Below are positions 25,347-32,796 of a stretch of DNA of 58,373 nucleotides, in pieces; positions within the stretch are counted from its first letter, which is position 1; every line of letters begins with the position of its first letter. Where the stretch lies: NCBI GenBank assembly GCA_900541985.1, contig UQLX01000015.1, positions 1 through 58,373 of the forward strand, read 5' to 3'. The position numbers and the translations under genes are program-made. The DNA is from an uncultured Blautia sp. (GTDB lineage Bacteria; Bacillota; Clostridia; Lachnospirales; Lachnospiraceae). Below the pieces are notes generated by a model, which saw nothing but the letters and a program-made list of their open reading frames with translations, had not been told where the DNA came from and made no database searches.

Positions 25347-26396
25347 GTGAAATACCAGGAATTATATAAAATTCTGGAAGAAAATATAGAAAAAAAGAGA
25401 AACATACTGGCAACCGTGATTCAGGGATCGGGACAGGGGACAAAGCTGTTTTTCTCCGAGGGTGAACTTCTTGCAAAGAGCAGTGAAGAAAGCTTTGAGC
25501 CGGAAGAACTTCAGCGGCTGTCGGAAACGGAAGAAAGTGAAATCCGGGAAGTGGGCTCCAGAAGCTTTTTTGTGGAACTTTTACGGAAACCAAGCCGTCT
25601 TGTGATCTGTGGGGGCGGTCATGTGGCGCAGCAGGTGATCCTTCTGGCAAAAAGAATCGGATTTCATGTGACAGTACTGGAGGACAGACCGCTGTTTGCA
25701 GACCAGGCAAGAAAAGCAGGTGCGGATCTGGTGATCTGTGATGATTTTGCTTCCGGACTGGAAAAAATCCCGGGAAGCACGGATACTTATTTTCTTGTAG
25801 TTACACGAGGACACAGATATGATGATATCTGTCTGACCTCCATACTTCGGAAAGAACGCGCTTATGCAGGAATGATGGCCAGCAGAAAAAGAGGAATCCT
25901 TCTGAAAAAGAGGCTGATCGAAGAAGGAATACCGGAACAGGAGGTAGAGCTTCTCCATACACCTGTAGGACTTTCGATTCATGCAGAAACACCGGAGGAG
26001 ATCGCCGTGTCCATTATCGCGGAACTGATCATGGAAAAAAACAGTGTGAAAAAAACCAGTGGCTATGAAAAAGAACTTCTGGAGTGTCTCACAGAAGAAA
26101 CGGACCAGAAAAAAGCGCTTGCTACCATTGTATCCAGAAGAGGTTCCGCCCCCAGGGAAATCGGAACAAAGATGATCGTCCTTCCGGATGGAAAGATCGT
26201 AGGTACGATCGGCGGAGGCTGCATGGAAAGCCGTGTTCAGCATCACTGTCTTCATATGCTGAAGGAAGACGCTCCCGGGGGACGCCTGGTATATGAGGAT
26301 ATGACAGGGAAAGAAGCAGAAGAGGAAGGACTCGTGTGCGGAGGAACGATCCAGGTGTATCTGGAGGTGCTTGGAAATAAAAAGGACTTCCGGTAA
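25347..26396 (+). CDS. XdhC/CoxF family molybdoenzyme maturation protein
   Basis: A 349-aa XdhC family protein. A Rossmann-like domain holds CGGGHVAQQ (about 90-98) and VVTRGHRYD. A C-terminal XdhC/CoxI domain follows (ALATIVSRRGSAPREIGTKM in about 20 residues, then GTIGGGCMES and CGGTIQVYLE). In the family this order is usually reversed, with the XdhC/CoxI piece N-terminal, so the domain order here is worth noting. Members help insert the sulfurated molybdenum cofactor into xanthine-dehydrogenase-type hydroxylases, some selenium-dependent. No molybdoenzyme gene is within the window. The RBS is weak (AGAGGGGTAGCAGG); the ATG-free start at 25347 is GTG or the first in-frame codon giving MKYQELYK. 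Confidence 0.78.
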   Translation: MKYQELYKILEENIEKKRNILATVIQGSGQGTKLFFSEGELLAKSSEESFEPEELQRLSETEESEIREVGSRSFFVELLRKPSRLVICGGGHVAQQVILLAKRIGFHVTVLEDRPLFADQARKAGADLVICDDFASGLEKIPGSTDTYFLVVTRGHRYDDICLTSILRKERAYAGMMASRKRGILLKKRLIEEGIPEQEVELLHTPVGLSIHAETPEEIAVSIIAELIMEKNSVKKTSGYEKELLECLTEETDQKKALATIVSRRGSAPREIGTKMIVLPDGKIVGTIGGGCMESRVQHHCLHMLKEDAPGGRLVYEDMTGKEAEEEGLVCGGTIQVYLEVLGNKKDFR

Positions 26397-26519
26397 AATA
26401 TGAAATACAAATATGCCGTATAATGTGCTATAATGAAAAGCATGAAAAAACAAAAGGTTTTTAGAAATTCCGGCAGGAATTTTATAAAAAATAAAAGTTT
26501 TATATCATGGAGGACAATT

Positions 26520-28160
26520 ATGAAAAAAAGAAGTATGATCACAGCACTGCTCTGCAGCCTGTGTCTCACCGCCGGCAGTGCAGCTCCCGTACTGGCTGAT
26601 TCCGCAAAGGTTGTAACACTCGGAGCAGATCTTACCCAGGATCAGAAAGATACAATGATGCGGTATTTTAAGACAGACGCAAGTCAGGTGCAGATTCTTA
26701 CGATCACCAATCAGGATGAAAGAGCGCAGCTGGGAGATTATATTCCGCTTGAGCAGATTGGAACAAGAACTCTGAGCTGTGCATATGTGAGACCTACACA
26801 GTCCGGAGGAATCAAGGTCCGTACAGCCAATCTGAATTATGTGACCGGAAATATGATCGCAAATGCACTTTCCACAGCCGGAGTCACCAACTGTGAGGCT
26901 GTTGCTGCCTGCCCTTACGAGGTATCCGGTACAGGTGCGCTGACAGGTGTGATTATGGCTTATGAGAGCGCCAGCGGTAAACAGCTGGATACAACAAAGA
27001 AGGATCTGGCAACTCAGGAAGTGGTTGTGACAGGAAACCTTTCTCAGCAGGTAGGTAACGATAATGCTACCAATATCATCAATCAGGCCAAGCTGCAGAT
27101 TATTGGGGAAAATGTTCAGAATGCAGATGAAATTTACAATATTGTAAACAACATTGCCATTGCGAATAATGTGACATTAAGCCAGGAGGAGATGGATACC
27201 ATTGTCTCTCTTTTGCAGCAGATTGCGCAGCAGAGTTATGATATTGAGCAGATGAAAGAGACTCTGGAAGATATTCAGCAGAATCTGGATCAGACGGCAA
27301 AACCGGAACCGGCCCCGGAAGAAGATCTGGCAGATGAGGACAGCACAGACGGAGAGGATATTACAGAAAATGTAGATACAGATGCTCTTGGAGAAAATAT
27401 TGTGGAAAGCTCCACAGAAGATCCGACTCTGGAAGAAGAAACAATGAACCCTCCGGTTGAAGAAGCGGGGGATACGGTTGATCCGGAAACTGGAATACCG
27501 GAGGCAACAGAAGACGGAACCGCTCTTGACGGAACCGCGCAGGATGATATGGCAGTGGATCCGGAGACGGAACTTCCGGAAGAAACAGAGAATGAAACGG
27601 TTCTTGATGGAACTGCGCAGGACGACATGGCAGTAAGCCCGGAGGAAGATCCTCTGAATACAGATGCTCTTACGGAAGAAGGCAGGGCATTATTTGAAAA
27701 AGCCAGAAGCTTCTGTACCGGTGAGTATGAGGGAGATGCAGCGGCACTTCAGAGTGTGATGGGAGAAAATGCTGCAGCATCCGTAACAATTGCTCCGGAA
27801 ACAGGCGCTCAGCTTACTGAAAAGGTTCTGGAGGCTTATATCAATGTACTGAAGGATGGCGGCCTCAGCTATGTTCCGGCAGAGACAGATACTTATATGT
27901 CTGCAGAGTTAAATATGGTCAATGCAGATCTGAAAACAATTTTCAGCATTGAAACAGAACCTGCAGCAGAGGATCTGCTGATCAATGAAACTCCGGAAAC
28001 AAGACAGGCCCTTTATAATGATACATTGAAGTTCTTTGAGACACTTTACGGAGAAAATGCAGAAACCACAGAGGTTCCGGCAGAGGAAGTTCCGGTTGAG
28101 GAGAGCGCAGAAGAAACGGCAGGGGAAACTGTAGAAGAAACAGAAGAGGCGGTATATTAA
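26520..28160 (+). CDS. Secreted DUF1002 (YpuA-like) protein with acidic repeats
   Basis: A 546-aa exported protein. The signal peptide ends near VLADS (about 24). DUF1002 occupies about 26-265, with the family motifs TLGADLTQDQ, NLNYVTGNMIANAL and CPYEVSGTGALTGVI. Residues about 270-400 are an acidic linker containing a repeat of about 26 residues (PETxxPEATE..DGTAQDDMAV) twice. The last third is helical, ending in a Glu-rich tail. YpuA-type proteins are of unknown function. GGAGGA lies 6 nt before the ATG at 26520; the frame is open from 26433, but upstream ATGs have no RBS and lie in an AT-rich leader. Confidence 0.8.
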   Translation: MKKRSMITALLCSLCLTAGSAAPVLADSAKVVTLGADLTQDQKDTMMRYFKTDASQVQILTITNQDERAQLGDYIPLEQIGTRTLSCAYVRPTQSGGIKVRTANLNYVTGNMIANALSTAGVTNCEAVAACPYEVSGTGALTGVIMAYESASGKQLDTTKKDLATQEVVVTGNLSQQVGNDNATNIINQAKLQIIGENVQNADEIYNIVNNIAIANNVTLSQEEMDTIVSLLQQIAQQSYDIEQMKETLEDIQQNLDQTAKPEPAPEEDLADEDSTDGEDITENVDTDALGENIVESSTEDPTLEEETMNPPVEEAGDTVDPETGIPEATEDGTALDGTAQDDMAVDPETELPEETENETVLDGTAQDDMAVSPEEDPLNTDALTEEGRALFEKARSFCTGEYEGDAAALQSVMGENAAASVTIAPETGAQLTEKVLEAYINVLKDGGLSYVPAETDTYMSAELNMVNADLKTIFSIETEPAAEDLLINETPETRQALYNDTLKFFETLYGENAETTEVPAEEVPVEESAEETAGETVEETEEAVY

Positions 28161-28172
28161 CCGAAAAATTCA

Positions 28173-28196
28173 GGGCGGCGATAAGCCGCCCTTTTT
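28173..28196 (+). terminator. Terminator after the DUF1002 gene
   Basis: A 7-bp GC stem GGGCGGC / GCCGCCC with loop GATAA, then five Ts. Confidence 0.9.
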
Positions 28197-28348
28197 GTAT
28201 CTGCCCCGTCAGAAGAGAAAGGATAAATCCCGGTATGTGATAATTTTGTGTCTTGGCGGAAACACTGGAAAAAAAGTTTTGGCTGTGCTACAATAGTTAA
28301 AATACTGACAAATACAGAGGCAATATACTTTTAAAAGGAGAAAGATAT

Positions 28349-29551
28349 ATGGGTATGGCTGTGGTTACGCTGAAAAAGGGAGAGGGACGTCTTCTGAAAT
28401 CAGGCGGTATGTGGGTGTTTGATAATGAAATCGCTTCAGTAATGGGAAGCTTTTTAAACGGTGATGTGGTGCTGGTGAGGGATTTTGACGGATATCCGAT
28501 GGGAAAAGGCTTTATCAATACGAACTCCAGAATCACGGTACGTCTTCTGACAAGAGATGAAAATCAGAAAATTGATGAAGAATTTCTGGAAATGCGTGTA
28601 AGAAATGCATGGGATTACCGTAAAAAGGTAACAGATACCAGCAGCTGCCGTGTGATTTTCGGCGAGGCGGATTTTCTTCCGGGGCTTGTAATAGACAAGT
28701 TTTCAGATGTGCTTGTAGTACAGTCGTTGGCACTGGGAATAGACCGTATGAAGCTTCAGATTCTGGAAATACTGAAAAAAATTCTTGAAGAAGATGGAAT
28801 TCAGATCAGAGGAGTTTTTGAGAGAAGTGATGCCAAGGTCAGACGCCAGGAAGGAATGGAGCTCTATAAAGGGTTTATCGGACCGGAGTTTCCTACTCTG
28901 GTAGAAGTTGAAGAAAACGGGGTAAAATATCAGGTGGATGTTCGCGACGGACAGAAAACAGGATTTTTCCTGGATCAGAAGTACAACCGTCTTGCCATTC
29001 AGAAGCTCTGCAGGGATGCCAGAGTTCTGGACTGTTTTACGCACACCGGATCTTTTGCGCTGAATGCAGGAATTGCGGGAGCCCGCGAGGTTACAGGTGT
29101 AGATGCTTCCCAGCTTGCTGTGGATCAGGCAACAGCGAATGCAGTTCTGAATGGGCTTGACGAGCGTGTGAAATTTATCTGTGAAGATGTTTTTGAGTTT
29201 TTGCCCAGACTGGAGGAGCAGGAGGAACGATATGATGTTGTGATCCTTGATCCGCCGGCATTTACAAAATCCAGAAACTCTGTAAAAAATGCAGTGAAGG
29301 GATACCGGGAGATTAATCTGAGGGCAATGAAACTGGTAAAGGACGGAGGATTTCTGGCAACCTGTTCCTGCTCTCATTTTATGACATATGAGTTATTTAC
29401 AAAAACCATTGGTCAGGCAGCACGCAGTGCACATAAAAGACTGCGCCAGGTAGAATACAGGACACAGGCTCCGGATCATCCGATTCTGTGGTCATCAGAT
29501 GAATCCTATTATCTGAAATTTTACATATTCCAGGTGTGCAGTGACAGATAA
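28349..29551 (+). CDS. RlmI-like class I SAM-dependent rRNA methyltransferase
   Basis: A 400-aa enzyme of the RlmI family (23S rRNA m5C1962). Residues 1-75 are a PUA domain (LLKSGGMWVFDNEI). The central EEHEE-like part ends KTGFFLDQKYNR. The methyltransferase part has DCFTHTGSFALNAG (SAM site), LDPPAFTKSR and the catalytic CSCSHF. The length is normal. AAGGAG lies 8 nt before the ATG at 28349; MGMAV could also start at the second ATG. A TACAAT at 28289-28294 is a possible -10 without a clear -35. Confidence 0.9.
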   Translation: MGMAVVTLKKGEGRLLKSGGMWVFDNEIASVMGSFLNGDVVLVRDFDGYPMGKGFINTNSRITVRLLTRDENQKIDEEFLEMRVRNAWDYRKKVTDTSSCRVIFGEADFLPGLVIDKFSDVLVVQSLALGIDRMKLQILEILKKILEEDGIQIRGVFERSDAKVRRQEGMELYKGFIGPEFPTLVEVEENGVKYQVDVRDGQKTGFFLDQKYNRLAIQKLCRDARVLDCFTHTGSFALNAGIAGAREVTGVDASQLAVDQATANAVLNGLDERVKFICEDVFEFLPRLEEQEERYDVVILDPPAFTKSRNSVKNAVKGYREINLRAMKLVKDGGFLATCSCSHFMTYELFTKTIGQAARSAHKRLRQVEYRTQAPDHPILWSSDESYYLKFYIFQVCSDR

Positions 29552-29584
29552 ATATCTTACGGTATAACAGAAGAGGTGTTTTTC

Positions 29585-29998
29585 ATGAAAGAAAAGTTTA
29601 TGAGGTTTATGCAGGGACGTTATGGAGTAGATGGGTTTGCCCGATTTACGATGGGAGTAGCCCTGGTATGCATCGTTGTTTCCAATTTCTTCCGAAACGG
29701 AAGTACAATAGGAGCGCTGCTTAATACTCTGGGACTGGCAGCAATTATTTATACTTATTTTCGTATGCTTTCCAGAAATATATCAAAGCGTTATGCGGAA
29801 AATCAGAAGTATCTTGCCATGACTTCAAAACTGAGACAGCGTTTTAACCGGGAAAAAAATATGATGCAGCAGAGAAAAACTCATCATATTTATACATGCC
29901 CAAGCTGCGGACAGAAAATCCGTATCCCAAGAGGAAGCGGAAAAAAGGTAGAGATCGATTGTCCGAAGTGTCATACAAAATTTATCAAAAAGATCTGA
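29585..29998 (+). CDS. Membrane protein with C-terminal zinc ribbon
   Basis: A 137-aa protein with two membrane segments (about 24-42 and 48-64), a basic helical linker, and a C-terminal zinc ribbon with CPSCG and CPKCH, 20 residues apart. The ATG at 29585 follows AGAGGTG by 6 nt; an upstream GTG at 29576 overlaps that RBS. It leads a run of three genes (29585, 30026, 30864) with short gaps or overlap. The function is unknown. The zinc ribbon resembles those on Clostridial accessory proteins that handle nucleic acid or unfolded protein, which is only a suggestion. Confidence 0.78.
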   Translation: MKEKFMRFMQGRYGVDGFARFTMGVALVCIVVSNFFRNGSTIGALLNTLGLAAIIYTYFRMLSRNISKRYAENQKYLAMTSKLRQRFNREKNMMQQRKTHHIYTCPSCGQKIRIPRGSGKKVEIDCPKCHTKFIKKI

Positions 29999-30025
29999 GT
30001 ATAAAAGGGACAGGCGGGAGATTTT

Positions 30026-30871
30026 ATGTTTGGTTATGTGGTAATGAACAGACCCGAGATGAAAATAAAGGATTATGACCTGTACAGATCTTTTTACTGC
30101 GGGCTGTGCCGGGAACTCCGGGAGAGATATGGTATCTCAGGTCAGATCACGCTGACGTATGATCTGACATTTGTGATTCTTTTGCTGAGCGGGCTTTATG
30201 AGCCTCCGACGCAAAAGGGTACCAGCCGCTGCATTGTCCATCCGGTGCGCAGGCAGCCTGTAAGAAAAAATAAGATTACGGAGTATGCGGCAGATATGAA
30301 TGTATTTCTGGCTTACTATAAATGTGTGGATGACTGGAAAGATGAAAAAAAGCTTTCCCGCCTGGCATACAGCCGTCTTCTTGAGAACAAGGATAAAAAA
30401 GCAGAGGCTTTATGGAAAAAGAAGACTTCTGTAATCATTAACCATCTAAATGAGATATCTGCCATGGAAAAAGCCGGAGAAACAGATATAGACAGGATAT
30501 CGGGATGCTTTGGAAAAATTATGGAAGAAATTCTGGTATGGAGAGAGGATCAGTGGGAACCGACTCTGAGACGAATGGGCTTTTATCTGGGAAAATTTAT
30601 TTATCTGATGGATGCTTTTGATGATGTAGAAGAAGATATAGAAAAAGGAAATTACAATCCTTTTGCACAGGATTATATAATAGAAGGGTTTGAAGAAAGA
30701 GTCCGCCAGGTTCTGATCATGATGATGGCGGAAGCTTGCAGGGAATTTGAGAAACTTCCTATTATAAAATATGCAGATATTCTTCGCAATATTTTATACT
30801 CCGGTGTGTGGTGCCGGTTTGAGGCAGTGTCGGAGAAAAGGAAGGAGAAACAGGAGAAAGAACATGTTTGA
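30026..30871 (+). CDS. DUF5685 family protein
   Basis: A 281-aa mostly helical protein of the DUF5685 family, recognised by its start MFGYVVMNRPEMKI. A CGLC pair sits at about residues 26-29. Two Asp-rich stretches (KCVDDWKDEKK and LMDAFDDVEED) recall the paired Asp motifs of all-alpha isoprenoid synthases and squalene-synthase folds; this is an observation and not a family assignment. Its stop overlaps the start of the DnaJ gene by 8 nt, so the two are translated together. Confidence 0.75.
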   Translation: MFGYVVMNRPEMKIKDYDLYRSFYCGLCRELRERYGISGQITLTYDLTFVILLLSGLYEPPTQKGTSRCIVHPVRRQPVRKNKITEYAADMNVFLAYYKCVDDWKDEKKLSRLAYSRLLENKDKKAEALWKKKTSVIINHLNEISAMEKAGETDIDRISGCFGKIMEEILVWREDQWEPTLRRMGFYLGKFIYLMDAFDDVEEDIEKGNYNPFAQDYIIEGFEERVRQVLIMMMAEACREFEKLPIIKYADILRNILYSGVWCRFEAVSEKRKEKQEKEHV

Positions 30872-31511
30872 TCCATACAGTATTCTTGGTGTATCCAGAA
30901 ATGCATCAGATGAAGAAATAAAAAAAGCGTACAGGCGGCTTAGCCGGAAATATCATCCGGATGCCAATATCAATAATCCAAATAAAGACCAGGCAGAAGA
31001 GAAGTTTAAAGAAATCCAGCAGGCCTATGATCAGATTATGAAGGAGCGAGAATATGGCTCTTCAGGCGGAGGATATGGAAATGGCGGATACGGAGGCTTT
31101 GGAGGCTCTGGCGGACAGGCCAATACCGGATATCAGGATGAAGAGGCAATTCGCAGGCAGGCGGCAGCCAATTATGTGCAAAGCGGTCATTATCAGGAGG
31201 CAATGAATGTGCTGTCTTCTCTGAAAGAGAGAAATGGACAGTGGTATTATCTTTCAGCAGTAGCGAATATGGGACTTGGCAACAATGTAAATGCACTGAA
31301 TCATATCCGGGAAGCAGTCCGGATGGAGCCTGATAATATGCAGTACCGTATGATGCTCCAGCGTATGGAAGGCGGAGGAACCTGGTATCAGGAACAGCAG
31401 AATCCATTTGGAGGCATGCCGGTTGGAGGCAATGACCTTTGTATGAAATGTCTGATCGCAAATATGGCATGCAGCTGCTGCTGCCCGGGAAGCGGAGTGG
31501 TCTGCTGCTGA
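30864..31511 (+). CDS. J-domain protein with cysteine-rich C-terminus
   Basis: A 215-aa co-chaperone-like protein. Residues 1-65 are a J domain (DPYSILGVSRNASDEEIKKA start, HPD in KYHPDAN), which would stimulate a DnaK ATPase. A Gly-rich linker and a TPR-like helical region (about 100-180) follow. The C-terminus carries seven Cys in about 25 residues (LCMKC, ACSCCC, VVCC). The frame is open from 30771, but the ATG at 30864 has an RBS (CAGGAGAAAG) and gives the true J-domain start. It lacks the zinc and client domains of DnaJ proper, so it is a type III J protein. Partners are probably the two genes upstream. Confidence 0.85.
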   Translation: MFDPYSILGVSRNASDEEIKKAYRRLSRKYHPDANINNPNKDQAEEKFKEIQQAYDQIMKEREYGSSGGGYGNGGYGGFGGSGGQANTGYQDEEAIRRQAAANYVQSGHYQEAMNVLSSLKERNGQWYYLSAVANMGLGNNVNALNHIREAVRMEPDNMQYRMMLQRMEGGGTWYQEQQNPFGGMPVGGNDLCMKCLIANMACSCCCPGSGVVCC

Positions 31512-31543
31512 TTTTTTAGCGTTCATATCAGAAAAGAAAAAAA

Positions 31544-31572
31544 TTGACATTTACTCTTCAGAAGATTAAGAT
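31544..31572 (+). promoter_or_regulatory. Sigma-A promoter for ddh
   Basis: TTGACA (31544-31549), 17-bp spacer, TAAGAT (31567-31572), about 30 bp before the start. Confidence 0.8.
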
Positions 31573-31603
31573 AAAAACAAAGTGAAATGAGGAGGAAATT
31601 ATT

Positions 31604-32590
31604 ATGAGTATTCGAATTGGAATCATGGGATACGGCAATCTTGGAAGAGGTGTGGAATGTGCGATCAAGCATAATCCGGATCTGGAACTCGCAGCAGTTT
31701 TTACACGCCGTGATCCCGGCACAGTAAAAATCCTTACGGAAACAGCAAAGGTGTGCCATGTGGATGAAGCTGAAAATATGAAGGATCAGATCGATGTGCT
31801 GATCATCTGTGGAGGAAGTGCGACAGATCTTCCGGTGCAGACTCCAAAATTCGCCCAGTGGTTTAATGTGGTGGACAGCTTTGACACACATGCAAAGATT
31901 CCGGAGCATTTTGCAAATGTGGATAAGGCAGCACAGGAAAGCGGTCATGTTGGCATTATTTCCGTTGGCTGGGATCCGGGAATGTTTTCTCTGAACAGAA
32001 TGTATGCCAATGCGATTCTTACCAATGGGAAGGATTATACATTCTGGGGCAAGGGTGTCAGCCAGGGACATTCTGATGCTATCCGCAGAATTGAGGGAGT
32101 CAAGGACGGCAAGCAGTATACGATTCCTGTAGAAACTGCTCTTGAGGCAGTAAGAAACGGTGAAAATCCGGAGCTTACCACAAGAGAGAAACATACAAGA
32201 GAATGTTTTGTGGTAGCAGAAGAGGGTGCAGATCTGGCTCGCATTGAAAATGAGATCAAGACCATGCCAAACTATTTTGCAGACTATGACACAACGGTTC
32301 ATTTTATTTCTGAAGAAGAGCTGAAGCGTGACCACAGTGGAATCCCTCATGGCGGTTTTGTGATCCGGACAGGAAGCACAGGCTGGAATGACGAGAATAA
32401 ACATGTGATCGAATACAGTCTGAAACTGGATTCCAATCCTGAATTTACCTCATCTGTAATTGTAGCATATGCAAGAGCTGCATATCGGATGTACAAGGAA
32501 GGACAGAAGGGCTGCAAGACGGTCTTTGATGTTGCGCCGGCTTATTTAAGTGCACTGGACGGAGCAGAGCTGAGAAAGCATCTCCTGTAA
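31604..32590 (+). CDS. ddh: meso-Diaminopimelate D-dehydrogenase
   Basis: A 328-aa NADPH-dependent enzyme converting tetrahydrodipicolinate to meso-diaminopimelate in one step, for lysine and peptidoglycan. The N-terminal Rossmann fold starts GIMGYGNLGRG, with VFTRRDP for NADPH phosphate binding. The substrate-site stretches GWDPGMFSLNR and WGKGVSQGHSDAIRR are conserved, as is HGGFVIRTGSTG. GGAGG lies before the ATG. It is monocistronic, between its own promoter and terminator. It implies a meso-DAP type wall. Confidence 0.95.
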   Translation: MSIRIGIMGYGNLGRGVECAIKHNPDLELAAVFTRRDPGTVKILTETAKVCHVDEAENMKDQIDVLIICGGSATDLPVQTPKFAQWFNVVDSFDTHAKIPEHFANVDKAAQESGHVGIISVGWDPGMFSLNRMYANAILTNGKDYTFWGKGVSQGHSDAIRRIEGVKDGKQYTIPVETALEAVRNGENPELTTREKHTRECFVVAEEGADLARIENEIKTMPNYFADYDTTVHFISEEELKRDHSGIPHGGFVIRTGSTGWNDENKHVIEYSLKLDSNPEFTSSVIVAYARAAYRMYKEGQKGCKTVFDVAPAYLSALDGAELRKHLL

Positions 32591-32610
32591 AAGTGATACA
32601 GAAATATTAC

Positions 32611-32648
32611 AAAAGAGTGAAATCTGAAGGATTTCGCTCTTTTTTTTG
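32611..32648 (+). terminator. Terminator after ddh
   Basis: Stem AGAGTGAAATCT / GGATTTCGCTCT with G-U pairs, followed by eight or more Ts. Confidence 0.85.
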
Positions 32649-32709
32649 TGTGAAAAATTAAGAAAATTTAAGGAAAAACTCAGCTGTTTTACAATATGTA
32701 ATAAATATA

Positions 32710-32738
32710 TTGACGTATGGAAAAAACTGAGATATAAT
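32710..32738 (+). promoter_or_regulatory. Sigma-A promoter for the wall-binding NlpC/P60 gene
   Basis: TTGACG (32710-32715), 17-bp spacer, TATAAT (32733-32738). Confidence 0.82.
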
Positions 32739-32751
32739 AATTACACAATAT

Positions 32752-32768
32752 TGTAACAAGATTGTAAA
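32752..32768 (+). promoter_or_regulatory. Candidate WalR box downstream of the promoter
   Basis: TGTAAC-N5-TGTAAA fits the WalR (YycF) direct-repeat consensus TGTWAH-N5-TGTWAH. It lies from about +7, just after the start point, where binding would repress. This is inferred from the Bacillus consensus. Confidence 0.5.
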
Positions 32769-32796
32769 AAAAGGAGATGACAAAGAGGGGAAATTT

